This document shows positions 1 to 12,300 of a DNA stretch of 64,000 bases, one piece after another (positions within the stretch are counted from its first letter, which is position 1; each line of letters begins with the position of its first letter). The notes beneath the pieces are model-generated. The model saw only the letters and a list, made by a program, of their open reading frames with translations, did not search any database and had not been told where the DNA came from. Source of the DNA: Rheum nobile (lineage: Eukaryota > Streptophyta > Magnoliopsida > Caryophyllales > Polygonaceae); NCBI GenBank assembly GCA_027886185.1, contig WOAB01000041.1, forward strand, positions 3,720,001-3,784,000, read 5' to 3'. A program made the position numbers and the translations under genes.

Positions 1-1271
1 TTTCTTCTTGTTGCATTCGTCCATGTTGTGACCTTGGTTCCCACAGTACCAGCAAACACGGTTGTGAGGAATCCAAAGGTACTTACCTTTTTGACAAAAG
101 GGAACTGAGTTGGCTTTCTTTCTTTCCCTTAGGTCAACCTTTTTCCTGGGAGCATTACGCCCAATTCCCTTATACATCTCATGTATCTTAGAATCATTAG
201 GAGCGCAAGGAAGGTTTTCCTTAGATTCATTTTCCAAAACCTTGATTCTTTCTTGCAAGTATTCATTTTTGCAGTTTGAGGTTTGAAGAGCTAAATCAAG
301 TCTTTCATTTCTAGCCTGAAGATCACTAGACACTTTATCAAGGTCACTATGAGCATGACAAGGGGGATCAGAAGAGTCATTGGGAAGATAGCCTAATCCA
401 GCCCTAGGTCTCACAAAAACAGTTTGAGTAACAGTCTTTTCATGAATGCAATCAGAGAGAGTCAAGTTTATCAATGATAGACATCAACAATTCATGGTCA
501 GGAGAGGAACTAGCAAGGGAAATGTCACCAAGATTCAGTTTATCATGCAAATCACATGTAGGACAAATGACATACGAGGTATTAGCAGACTTAGAAGCAT
601 CCTCAAATTTCTTACACCACACAACATTTTCATCAGTCAAGCAAGAAATTTCCTCTTCATTTTCAGTTATTTTTCCTTGTAAAGAATTGTTTTCATCACT
701 AAGTTTGATAATCAGTTTAATCAAATGCTTCTTATCATACTTAGAGAGAGTTTCAGTAAGTTCAGCAGAAGATACCTCAGGTTTTGTAGAGTCTGAGTCA
801 GCGTTTAGGTCATCATTTGCCATGAGGCAGACTTCAAGGGAACTGGCATCGAGTTCCCTTTCAGATGAGATTTTAGCGATCAGACATTGTCCAGAAGATA
901 AGTCGTCTGGTTCCCCTTCAGATTTGTCATCATTGTCACCCATGTGGATGTAGCAACTAAAGCCTTTTTCTGTTGTGGTGCATCATCCTCCTTTTTATTT
1001 GGACAATTCTTAGCAAGATGCCCAACCTGATTGCATTGATAGCATCTTAACTCCTTGTGTTCCCTTTTGAAGTCTTTCCTAGGGAACTTGCCTTTCTGAA
1101 AGTTTCTCACAATACGAGTTAGAAGAGCAGTGATCTCATCATCATTATCTTCATCTGAGTTCTCTTCAGTCTTTAGTCTTTCCATGACTTTGGTGAGCAT
1201 CAAAGCGATGTTCTGATCGGTTTTCACTTGCTCAGCTCCCTTAGCTTTGTCTTCTTGTCGCTGGAGTTGAA
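1..1271 (-). pseudogene. Copia C gag, C-terminal part (frameshifted)
   Basis: Nucleocapsid part of a copia gag polyprotein. On the minus strand it runs from an acidic, Lys-rich stretch through a zinc knuckle (CYQCNQVGHLAKNC, about 1000-1045), a coiled-coil-like acidic region, and a second knuckle (CWYCGNQGHNMDEC) cut by the window edge. The frame breaks twice: near 945-955, just after the KKALVA stretch, and near 455, after the IIDKLDSL stretch that aligns with the same point in A, B and D. Two frameshifts and the gypsy insertion make it non-functional. Seen: frames and motifs. Known: CCHC knuckles bind the element's RNA. It joins in frame to 29063-29683. Confidence 0.85.
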
Positions 1272-2675
1272 TGATAGGTGTTATTTCATACACCTTTACT
1301 AGCAATTATTAGCATGATTTGGAGAGGTTTTGGATGAGTTTTGGTGCTAAGTCTGCAATCCAGATATTATGGAGAGAAGTGAAGGAATTCCAGGATTTGC
1401 AGCTTAGATGAAGCATGAGGATGGATGGAGTTGCTGGAGCATTCATGGAGAAGACTACCAACACTTGGTAGGATTGAAGAGCAGCAGAAGCAGAGAAGAA
1501 GAGAGCTGGAGAAATGAGTCTACCACCCCGCGTCAGAAGTACCGCGGCCCGGCGATGACTCTCAGTGAAGATGAAGCCCGCGCCAGAGGATGCCACCGCC
1601 CCGCGGTGGAAGTTCGACGCCTCGCGGTGGAATTCGCCGCCCCGCGGTGGCTGCGCTTAATGACCTCACGCCAGAGACGATTTTCTTTCCTTTTATTTTC
1701 GAAACTTTATTTTATTATTATTCTGTTTCCTTTAATTTCCGCTTTAGTTTAACCTAGTTTGTTAAGACTATTTAAGCCTCTTTTCTAGGATAAGAAGAGA
1801 GACTTTTATCATCGCTTGTTTAGCTTTTCGGTTTTCAGACGTTACTTTCTATAGAGTTTTTCATCCCCTTTGATGGAGAACTAACTTCACCTTTGTTCTG
1901 CTAGACGATTGAAGCAGTACAGTTGATGTGTTTATGAGATTTCTATTCCTTGTTCTTATCCTTATAAGTATCGGATTGATTCTCTTGGTTATATTGATAT
2001 TGATTTCTTGTTGTTCTTCTTAGCCTGGTCAACTAGGTTGAATACATTTTATCAATTGCTAGGATTGCATATAGGGGTTCCGAGTGCATATCTAGTGGCA
2101 AACACAATTGTGCGTATAGGGGTTCCGAGCGTACAATTGTGAGTGAGAATCGATTGCATGTTAAGTAGGGGAGTGAGTACTTGTACGTCTTTCTACTTGC
2201 ATGTATCCTATATCTTTGTATGCATTGCTATTGCTGTGTTGGTGCTAAGGTACGCTGACAACTATGAGAATCAGTGGTATTTTATCATTAGCATAGTAAT
2301 AAGTCTATTGACAACTGTGAGAATCAATAGTATTTAAGATCAGGGTGGGAACGACTATAAGGATAATTAAAGAACTTGGACGAAATAGATTTCAGTGATC
2401 AAACCCTATCTCTGTATTGTGGATTTCGCTCTAGTGGAACTACTTTCCCTCATCATACTTTCTTCCTATATAAATCAGACTTGTTTGCTTTGTTCTCTTG
2501 ATAACTAAACCCTCGTTTGTGTTACTTGTCATTCACGGCTGCACACTACATCAAACCTTCGCTGTGGGATCGACCCTTACTTGTCTACTATACTTCTGTT
2601 TAGTGGGTTTGTTAGGATAATTTACTTTGATAAGGCTAATTAACGACATTTGCTTGTGCATCTTTAGCCACGTCA
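1272..2675 (+). repeat. 5' LTR of the gypsy element (1404 bp)
   Basis: Begins TGATAGGTG and ends CCACGTCA; same length as the copy at 27659-29062. A TATA-like CTATATAAATC lies near 2465 and is the probable core promoter. It contains a GC-rich block (about 1530-1655) with repeated CCGCCCCGCGGTGG-type motifs, and two copies of a short repeat around GGGGTTCCGAG near 2075 and 2120. Confidence 0.93.
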
Positions 2676-2679
2676 AATT

Positions 2680-2697
2680 TGGCGCCGTTGCCGGGGA
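2680..2697 (+). other. Primer binding site, tRNA-Asp type
   Basis: TGGCGCCGTTGCCGGGGA, four bases after the LTR end. This matches the complement of the 3' end of plant tRNA-Asp and is typical of Athila-type elements. Confidence 0.85.
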
Positions 2698-2733
2698 AGG
2701 TTTTTGTCTGTTGTGTGTTTTCGTGATTGACTT

Positions 2734-5461
2734 TTGGTGGAGACCTATCTTATGGTCGACACCCGTAGTACTGACCCTATTCTAGCTCATTTTGATCCAG
2801 AGGTTGACAGATCTTTCCTTAGAGACCTGCGCAATCAAAGGGAAGACGGAGAAGAAGGAATAGAGACAGTTGAGACTGAAACCGTTGAGACTACCAACAC
2901 CCCAGCCGGGATTTGTTGCTTATCTCCCTAAATTCCACGGGCTGAGTGGAGAGGATCCGATCTCTCACCTGGGCAAGTTCCACAATGTCTGTATGACGAT
3001 GAAGCCCAGGAATGTGACGGAAGACCAGATCAAAATGAGAGCTTTTGGTTTTTCCCTCCTCGACTCTGCGAGCGACTGGTATTACCACCTGCCACCAGGG
3101 ACCATAGATACATGGACTAAACTGCATAAAGCATTCCTGGATAAGTATTTTCCCACGAAGAAGGCGAATGCTTTGAAAAAAGCAATTGCCAACATTGAGC
3201 AGGCTGGTGATGAGACGTTGTATGATTATCTGGAGAGGTACAAGAGGCTCTGTTCCAGCTGCCCATTCCACGGGTATGCCAAGCAGGATCTTGTTCTTTA
3301 TCTGCACAACGGTCTGCTGGACCAAGAGAGGAGAATGGTTGATGCCGCATGCGGTGGAAGTATTCTGAACCTGACACCGGATGCGGCCATGGAGAGATTC
3401 CAAGAGATGAGTAAGAGTACCAGGAGCTTTGGGAAGACATACCAGAGAAAAGCGGTCAATGCTGTGACCCCTGTAGGACCAAGCCCGGTATTGACCGAGT
3501 TGGCCAAGCTGAAAGAGTTGGTGATGAGGATGGCGAACCAGAACGCCCCTTAATAAGTTAAAGTGTGCGGACTTTGCTCTAACCAGTCCCACCATACCGA
3601 CACCTGTCCCCAGCTGCAAGAGGAAAGTGTTGCTGAAGTAAACACTATAGGAGGTTACGGACCCCCTAGACCACAATACGGTGGACAGCCCAATTACAAT
3701 CAGAGAGGGCGTGACCACCCAGGCTTTAGATGGAGTGACCCTCAAGGTGGTTAACAGCCAGTGCAGCAACAGCAGTACCAGCAGAGAGCCCCTTATCAAC
3801 AGAGGCCCTAGGGCCAAACATCTGGAGCTTCTATTGAGGATATGCTAAAGACTCTGACTCAGCACTTTGCCACACATGTGCAGGCCACTGAGTCGAGTAT
3901 CAAGAACATGGAGAGGCAGATTGGTCAGTTAGCCGAGGAGATGACCAAGATTAACCAAAGGGCATCAAATTCCCTACCATCCCAGACCACGGTGAACCCC
4001 AGAGAGAACGTGAGTGCTATCACGCTCAGAAGTGGTAAGAAGTTGATCGTTGCTCCCAATGCTGAAGTGGAGAACGAGTTCGAGAAAGAAGAAATCACCG
4101 ACCGCCCCGCGGCAGACCCCACCGCGACCCGGCCAGAAACGAGGGAAGGAGCCAGTAAAGGAATGCCATTGACACCGCCCCGCGGCGACCTTCACTGCGA
4201 CCCGGCGCCTGAACCCAGTAAAGCCACCGCGACCCCACCGCCCCGCGGCGTTGACTCACGCCCCGCGGTGGGCTCGCCACAACCTGTCCCACAAAAATCT
4301 ATCTCCGCTAAAGAGACCTATGATGATTACATTCGCCCCGCGTTCCCGCCTCTCGGTTCGGAGAAACCCCCAGCACCTTTTCCCGAGGCGCTGAAGGCAA
4401 AGAGAATTGTCGACGACAGTGACCTATTCGAGACATTTCAGAACTGTGAGGTGAACATTCCCCTGCTCAAGCTTATAAAGGCTATCCCGAGATATGCCAA
4501 GTTCTTAAAGGAGCTATGCACGGTGAAGAGGACTAAAAAGCAGAAGACCCAGGAGAAGAGTCCAGTGGGTGCATAAGTTTCAGCGGTAGTTCAGAAGCGT
4601 CTGCCCGCAAAATGCAAGGATCCAGGTACTTTTACGATCCCTATCACCATAGGTGGGCATCTTTTTGAGAAAGCACTGCTAGACTTGGGTGCCTCAATTA
4701 ATGTTCTACCCTATTCATTGATTGAAAAACTGGAATTAGGACCCTTGCATGATTCTAACATTGTCATACAACTTGCTGATTGTCTAACATTCTAACATTG
4801 TCTACCCTATTCTAAGGGTATAGTGGAAGATGTTCTTGTCAAGATAGGTTCTTTTATTTTTCCTGTTGATTTCTTTGTTATGGACATGGATTATGATGAA
4901 CAAGTTGCCCCTGTTATGCTCGGATGACCTTTTATGAAGACTTCCATGACAAAGATTGATGTAGATAATGGAACTTTGACTATGGAATTTGATGGAATTA
5001 TATTTGAACATAATATTCATACAGCCAATTCCATTGAAGTGTCCACCCCTCTCTGCATTTTTGATATTGATAGTTCCATGCATGAAAATGTTAAAACTAG
5101 TGCAGTAGAGACCGTAGTTGAGTGTTCCGCTATTAAAGGACCTATTGAGTTGTACGAAGTGCGTGTTGGTGATGTCCTGCTAGAAGATGTAGGAAGTTCT
5201 ATTCCCTCTACTTTGGGCGCTAGCCCCCCTGCACTAACTATACAAGGCTATAAGCCTATATCTAGTGACATGCAGCATATTCAGGTCAAGCCATATCAGC
5301 CCCCACATCGTTCTAAGTATGGGGGAGACACTCCAAAGGAAGCACAGATGGAGTCAATGGCAAAGAGGGAACATGGTCTAAGGTTCAAACCTTTCCATGA
5401 GAGGTCTCCACAGGAAGAGACGAGTAGGAGGATTCCAAGGGGACCCTATTCTAAATGGTGA
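2734..5461 (+). pseudogene. Gypsy gag-protease remnant
   Basis: Capsid and protease region of a Ty3/gypsy polyprotein. The probable start is the ATG at 2734 or 2752. A Retrotrans_gag domain (about 2910-3400; core around SASDWYYHLPPGTI) is followed by a CCHC-like knuckle CGLCSNQSHHTDTC (about 3566), a Gln-rich stretch, a linker holding the CCGCCCCGCGG motifs (4100-4275), and a retropepsin-like site DLGASINVLPYS (about 4684; usual motif D[TS]GA, here LGA). Breaks: frameshift near 2905; in-frame stops at 3551, 3752, 3809, 4574, about 4793 and 4925, several explained by C-to-T changes. The frame ends at 5461 and no RT follows. Non-functional; Athila assignment is inferred. Confidence 0.85.
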
Positions 5462-6055
5462 AGGATCTGCACTACGTCGAGCCAACGACGATAACCAAGG
5501 CGCTGTCCGGGAGGCAACCCGTGTTAGTCCTTCTTTGATTTTTTTTCCTTTAATTAGATTATTTTCATAGTTTGTTTTCCTTTGTTTCGTTCGCCTGTTA
5601 CTCACATTACAGGTGCGAAAGTAAACTCGAGAAGAGATGTGGTACCCAGCCAGTCTCACCGCTCCGCGGCGTCCCCTACCGTCCCGCGGTGGAGCTCACC
5701 GCCCCGCGGTGGAGGTCAGGTATAACCTCTCAACTTTTTTAAAAATAAAAAAAAAGCAAGAATAATGGGCCCCGAAAAAACCTTAAACGGGTGAGTAAAA
5801 GCTTATTTCTTAAGTGGTAACTAACGTTTTGACGGATTGAGTCCCCTCTGGTGGGCCAAGATTTCTCTTTTGGGCCATGGTATATGACCGGCCCATCATC
5901 CCTTTTTCCTTTCTCTTTCCCTGACATAACCCCACTATCTATCCCTCCCCCATTCCCACGCCTCCCTCAAGCTCCCACATCTATTTCCCTCTATCTCCCC
6001 CATATCCCTCTCGACCTTGAGCCAAATCTAGACCCAAATCCCCCAATTTGGAGCT
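5462..6055 (+). other. Gypsy non-coding spacer before the copia A insertion
   Basis: No gene seen. Contains the block GGGAGGCAACCCGTG near 5509, often found after the coding region in this element class, then three CCGCCCCGCGG-type motifs at about 5660-5715 and a pyrimidine-rich tract at about 5900-6010. It ends at GAGCT (6051-6055), the left target duplication of copia A. Confidence 0.6.
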
Positions 6056-7179
6056 TGTTAGGAAACGGAACTCTGGAACCTCAGTTCCCCTGAGAGTTCC
6101 TTTCCTCAGTTTCTCTACTTTTGAAGATGACAAATATTATGATACTAATGTTTTATCTCAAAGATGTGCTTTAAGGAACCACAGGAATATACCGAAGGCA
6201 AGAAAGCCAAACATGACAAGAGAACCAAAGGAACAAGACAAAGGAAGGAACCCAGAGGAACCCAGGTGTGCCCAGAAACGTAGCATGCGAGGTTGCGATT
6301 CCCGAGAAATCTGGGAACACCAAACCTCAGACAAAAGGAGGTGAAAGCGACTTGAGAGAAGCTTCCAAAAGCCTGCCACCATCCAAGAGCAAGACTCCAA
6401 GACACCTAGAACGCCGAACCTCGGACAGAGAAAGGTGAAAGCGACAGGACATGGAACCTGTCGCTGTCCAGAAGTCAGTTCCCAAGCGCCCAAAGTGTTG
6501 AACCTCGGACAAAGGAAGCTGGAGAACGACTTGGCTGAAAAGGTTGACTAACCTAGAAGGATTCTGAGCTGCCTAGGTTGTTTGCACATGCCAAGAACAA
6601 TGTGGACAAAGGAGAACCACTTATCCTAGGGCAAGCTCAATCTGTGGAACCAAGAGAAGAAGAAGCTGTGAAGAATCCACTATAAAAGGAAGACTAACAC
6701 AAGGGTTATCTTTAAGCACTGAAACACGACTCACACTCATTAGCAAATATCTAGTGTGAACCTCCAAACAAGATCATCAAAGCAAACCGAGATCAAGAGG
6801 AACCAGTCAAGGAAGAAGAGCTGAGTGCTAAGTTCATGTGAATGTAAGTGATAGTTCCTAGGTGTGAAAGTCTGTTTCTTGGATTGATTATTGATTGTGT
6901 TAAGTTATCTAGGATTGTCTAACTGTGTGTAAGGCAAAGGAACTGTGTGTTCGTTCCTAGGATAAGCTGTAACCAAAAGAGATAAGAAATCAAGAAGTAG
7001 ACTTTGAAATCCTTTCGAAAGAAAGGTAGTGGTTTTTATCCTGGATTGCTAGTTGTCAATCAAAGGTTTCCACTATAAGGAACTGGTCATTTGTTTGATT
7101 GTTTATTTCCGCTGCGAAAGGAACTGAGAATTGATATTCTGAGTTCCTTAAGTTTTTGTCTAACAATCACGATCCTACA
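6056..7179 (+). repeat. 5' LTR of copia A (1124 bp)
   Basis: TGTTAGGAAACGG to GATCCTACA. TATA box CTATAAAAGG near 6682. U3 holds three spaced copies of an AACCTCGGACA-like block (about 6322, 6416, 6500), each followed by a GGTGAAAGCGAC-like stretch. I count 19 GGAAC/GTTCC pentamers by eye. Confidence 0.93.
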
Positions 7180-7193
7180 ATTTGTATCAGAGC
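7180..7193 (+). other. Primer binding site, tRNA-Met type, one base changed
   Basis: ATTTGTATCAGAGC directly after the LTR; B and D have ATTGGTATCAGAGC. The G-to-T change would weaken priming by initiator tRNA-Met. Confidence 0.8.
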
Positions 7194-7229
7194 AGGAAAA
7201 GCTCTAGATCTTTGTTAAGTTTGTAGATC

Positions 7230-9266
7230 ATGTCTCAACCAAGCAAGTTTGAGCTCGGAATCTCCAACAACAACCCACATCTCCGAAAGAAAGGAGAAGA
7301 AACATGGTGGGAAAAGTGCATGGAAAGCCACATCAAGACCAACGACTACCAATGCTGGAGGATAGTCGAAAATGGAGATGGCTATGTTGATCTTACCATG
7401 AAGGAAGAAGATTGGAAACCAGAACACTATGTCATCGTGGAGAAGAATGCCAAGGCCATGTAGTTCATCCTCAATGGATTGGACAGAGAAGACATGAACA
7501 AGGTCATAGGCATCAAGACAGCGAAGGAGATGTGGAAAGCTCTCAAGGAGATGCATGAAGGAAGTGAGGAACTAAAGCAAAGCAGAAAGTTTGCTTTGGA
7601 AGGAGAATACCACACCTTCAAAATGATGGAAACTGAGACCATCTCAGAGTACTACTCCCGCTTCAACAGATTGATTGGAAAGTTGACAGCGGCGGGAGTC
7701 GATCTGCATGAAGTTTCCAAGTCCCTAGTGGTCATCAATGGACTCAACTTCAAGTTCACCCTTCTCAAGGGAATCATGAAGAACACTCCAGGCATCCAAT
7801 CCCTTCCATTGACCCAAGTCATAGGGAAATTGGAGGTTGAAGAAGGAGAGCACACCAAGGCCAATGCCGACAAGAAACTGGAGAAAGCAATTGCCCTCAA
7901 GATCTCCAAAGCCTTCTCTAGGCTCGAGATGGAGAAAGAGAACTCAAACTTAGAAGAAGAAGAGGACGACCTTACGGCCCTCTTCACAAAGAATATCAAA
8001 AAATTCCTTGTGAAGGGAAGGTTCCAAAAGGGCAGTTCCTCCCACAATGGACCCAGAAGAGATCTCAAGGAAGTCTCTTGTTACGAGTGCAAGGAAAAGG
8101 GACATTACGCTAAGAATTGTCCCAACAAGGAAGACTCAAAGGAAGAAGAAAGACCTCAGAGAAAGAAGGCTCTCGTAGCCTCATGGGGAGAAGACTCAGA
8201 TGAGGAACTGGATCTCAGTGGCTTCTCTGGAGGAAGATGTCTCATGGCAAAAGGAGACTCAAGCGACTCAAAAGACCTTGAGGTAACTTCTGACGATCTC
8301 TTAAACTCCCTAGTTGATTGTGATAAGAAACAACTTCTTAAGATCATAAAGAAACTAGGAAAGGAAACCAGTTCCCTTCAACAGAAACTAGATGATTGTG
8401 AAGATGAAATTGCTTGCTTGACTGTTGAGAATTCTGTTTGGAGTAAGAAACTTGATGAAACTGAGAAAGACCTAGTTGAGACTCACTCCAAACTCATTGA
8501 TATTAGGAATGTGCATGCTAGTCACCTTAGAACTTGCAAATCTTGTGATGAAACTAGCATAGATTCTATCAAAGTTCCCTTGCATGCTAACCCACCTGGA
8601 AATGACATGCTTCAATCCATAATTGATAGGTTAGACATTCTCACTAATTCCATTAATGAAAAAATGATAAATCAAACTGTTTTTGTGAGACAACGCCATG
8701 GAATAGGATATGTCAATAATAAAGGGAACAATGATGCTGAAGAAGAAAAGGCTAGGCGAGAACTTGTTGAGATGAATGAGAATCTCAGTATTGCTCTTGC
8801 CACTTCTCGTGATAGGAATCAATTCCTATCAGAGAAGATCATGGTCCTTGAGAACAAGGCTGAGGTTGCCAAACGTCTCAATGAAGGCTCTCAAAGTCCT
8901 AAGAAGGAACCAAAGGGAAAAGAAAAGATGGTTCCTGAAAACCAATGGTTCACCAATTTCTTTGCTCACAAAAGATATATTGACATGGCCCATAGCAAGG
9001 TTAGAAACAATGTTGATTTTAACAAAAGGAAAACTGAAAAACCTTTTAGGCCAGGAAAAGGAAAATATGGACATGTTGTTTACAATCGTTTGTGTACCTA
9101 CTGTGGTAAGAATGGTCATTACAACACTGATTGTGCTAAGAAAAGGAACTTTGAAAAGGAGAAAAGTACTCATTACCATGAAAGGAACCAGTTCCCTGGT
9201 TATTCACAGACTCGCAATGCTAATCCCCCCAGTAAAGCCAAGCTTCGCTGGGTTCAGAAGTCTTAG
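7230..9266 (+). pseudogene. Copia A gag (one nonsense codon)
   Basis: Copia-type gag of about 678 codons. The start ATG at 7230 is set by alignment with B (16842). An N-terminal DUF4219/UBN2-type gag domain is followed by an acidic Lys-rich segment, zinc knuckle CYECKEKGHYAKNC (about 8090), an acidic coiled-coil-like region, and a second knuckle CTYCGKNGHYNTDC (about 9095). An in-frame TAG at 7461 interrupts it; B has Arg-Lys codons there. The frame ends at TAG 9264-9266, a position where B and D also have a stop. Pol continues in the same frame. Role: forms the virus-like particle and binds element RNA. Confidence 0.9.
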
Positions 9267-12200
9267 TTCCCTTATGTGCAGAAAGAAGAGAGGCAACCTC
9301 AACTATGGTACATCGACAGTGGGTGCTCATGCCATATGACTGGATGAAGAAATCAAATGACCTATCTTCAACATCTCCAAAGAGGGAACATATCCTTTGG
9401 AGACAAAAGCAAAGGGAAAATCTGTGGAATAGGAACTGTGAAACTCAACGATCACATTCAGGTAAACAAAGTTCACCTTGTTGATAATCTTGGTTTTGAC
9501 CTAATAAGTGTGTCACAGCTGTGTGATCAAGGAGACAATGAAGTTAGATTCAGATCAAACGAATGTTCAGTCCTTGACTCCTCGGGACAAATCATCCTAA
9601 AAGGGAAAAGATTCAACAATGTCTACATAATTGATCCATCTTTTGTTCCCAAGGAGAAACTTTGTCTCTCAACTGTGAATGACCAAGCTGATTTGTGGCA
9701 TCAACGCCTCGGTCATGCTAGCACCAAGCTGATTCAAAAGCTACACTCAAAGGAGCTAGTCAGAGGGCTGCCAAAGCTAAGTGGCACATCTAAGGAACTG
9801 TGCTCTGACTGTGTAAAAGGGAAACAGGCTCGTAGTTCCTTCAAGTCCAAAAACATGGTAAGCACCTCAAGGCCTCTTGAACTCATCCACATGGATCTGT
9901 GTGGACCCATGAGAGTTCAGAGCCTAGGAGGGAACAGTGAGCATGGAATTGATCACAACTTCTCTGCACCATACACTCCTCAACAAAATGGAGTAGTGGA
10001 AAGGAAGAACAGAACTTTGGAAGACATGGCTCGGACTATGTTGATCTCAAGTGGACTCTCTCAATCATTTTGGGCTGAGGCGATCAACACAGCTTGCTAC
10101 ATCATCAATCGAGCCATGTTTCGCCCAATCACAGAAAAGACACCCTATGAGCTCCTAAGAGGAAGAGTTTCCAACATCTCACATCTGAGAGTGTTCGGAT
10201 GCAAGTGCTTTGTGCACAACAATGGGAAGGACAATCTTGGCAAATTCGACCCAAGAAGTGATGAAGGAATCTTCATTGGATACGCCTCGGGTAGCAAGGC
10301 GTACAAAGTCTTCAACAAAAGGACTAAAAAGGTAGAAGAAAGTGTTCATGTTATTTTTAATGAAAAATCACTTGGAAAGATTGTGCAGAACACCACCAAT
10401 TCCTTTGAAGACCCGTTTCCCAAGTCATATCAAGAAAATCCAGATGAAGATGTCACTCCACCCAGTTCCTGCACTGCTGCTCGGAACCCTCCAATGGCTC
10501 CTCCACCAGTTCCCATGAGCAATGAACAATAATCCATTTCTGGGAATCATGAGCATGATGACAATATCTGTGGAGACCTCAATGACTCATCTTCCCACAT
10601 GATCTTCAATGGAGAAGGTGATCCCAATCAGGAAGCTGAATGCTCAACTCAGAATGTCTCCACATCAAATGCTCTAGCCCCCAACAGAGAAAGAAGAGTC
10701 GTCAAGCCTCCAGTCAGGTACGAACATCTAACCTTCTTTGCCTTCAATGCCTTTCTGTCTATTGTGGAACCAAAGAACATAGGTGAGGCACTGAAGGACG
10801 CGGACTGGATCCAAGCTATGCAAGAAGAGCTTCATCAGTTTGAAAGGAACAAAGTATGGCATCTAGTTCCTCATCCCAAGGTTAAACACATCATAGGAAC
10901 CAGATGGGTTTTCAGAAACAAGCTGGATGATACAGGAGCTGTGATAAGGAACAAAGCGAGACTTGTAGCTCAAGGATACAATCAACAAGAAGGAATCGAC
11001 TATGATGAAACCTATGCTCCAGTGGCAAGGATTGAGGCAATAAGATTGTTGATTGCCTTCGCATCACACAAAGGGTTCAAGTTGTTCCAAATGGATGTAA
11101 AGACGGCCTTCCTCAATGGAATTCTTCAAGAAGAAGTCTATGTGAAGCAACCTCCAGGTTTTGAAGACGATGATCATCCAGATCATGTCTACTTTCTAGA
11201 CAAGGCACTCTATGGCCTCAAGCAAGCTCCCAGAGCTTGGTATGATCATCTTGCCCAGTTCCTACTCTCAAATGGCTACAGGCGTGGAGTTATTGATAAG
11301 ACTCTCTTCATCCTAGAAGAAGAAGGTAACATCTTAGTGGTTCAAATCTATGTTGATGATATCATTTTTGGTTCCACTAACCTGTCCCTTGTAGACAAGT
11401 TCAAAGACTTGATGAGCAGTGAATTTGAAATGAGTTTAATTGGGGAACTCACATTCTTCCTCGGATTACAAATCACTCAAAAGGAAGATGGTATTCAAAT
11501 CCACCAACAGAAGTATGTCAGAGAACTACTGAAGAAGTTCAAAATGGATTCATGCAAGCCTCTCTTCACTCCCATATCCACCATTGCCCATCTGGATAAG
11601 GACCACTCGAGTCCTCTAGTGGAGGAGAAGCTCTATAGAGGTATGATAGGCTCACTCATGTACCTAACCGCTAGTCGACCATACATTGTTTTTGTTGTTG
11701 GTTTGTGTGCTAGGTTCCAATCTTGTCCAAGAGAAACCCACTTGGCTGCTGTGAAGAGAATACTTCGATATCTCAAGGGAACTGACTCCCTCTGCATTTG
11801 GTACCCCAAAGAATGTCCCTTTGAGCTGATGGGTTTCATTGATGCTGATTATGCTGGATACTTGGTGGATAGGAAGAACACCTCTGGAATGGCACAGTTC
11901 CTAGGCCCTTGCCTTGTGTCATGGGGATCAAAGAAACAAGTCTCAGTCTCTCTCTCCACCACAGAATCCGAGTACATTGCAGCTGCCTCCTGTTGTTCCC
12001 AACTTCTCTGGCTAAAGCAACAACTCGCGGACTTTGGTATGTCTTATGGCCCTCTCACTATTCTTTGTGATAACACTAGTGCCATAAACATCTCTAAAAA
12101 TCATGTGCATCATACTAGGACCAAGCATATTGACATAAGACATCATTTTCTTAGAGATCATGTTGAGAAGGGAAACATCATTATGAATTTTTGTAGAACT

Positions 12201-12300
12201 GAAGATCAGGTTGTAGATATATATTTTCACCAAGGCATTGAATAGAGTTCCTTTCGAGAACCTTAGATTGGACCTAGGAATGATTCCTATTACTCAGTAG
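9267..12300 (+). pseudogene. Copia A pol: PR-INT-RT-RH, integrase core deleted
   Basis: Protease DSGCS motif at about 9315; pre-integrase HHCC region (LWHQRLGHAS ... CSDCVKGKQ) at about 9690-9830; integrase; reverse transcriptase with QMDVKTAFLNG (about 11090) and YVDDIIFGST (about 11350); RNase H with STTESEYIAAA (about 11960). Breaks: TGA near 9344, TAA at 10530 (CAA in B), and a 4-bp insertion near 12220 near the C-terminus. After GGGAACAG (9931-9938) the reading jumps to TGAGCATGG, missing 192 bp that B has at 19549-19740; this removes the first two catalytic Asp of the integrase, so A could not integrate itself. The reverse transcriptase part is open from 10533 to about 12220. Confidence 0.9.

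Noticed and set aside
2891..3817. 308-codon minus-strand ORF opposite the gypsy gag
   Set aside because: It is the mirror of a recognisable gag domain and resembles no protein I know.
6145..6512. Minus-strand ORFs in the copia LTRs (also at 13825-14182, 15758-16084, 25264-25702)
   Set aside because: They recur only because the LTR recurs, and differ freely between copies.
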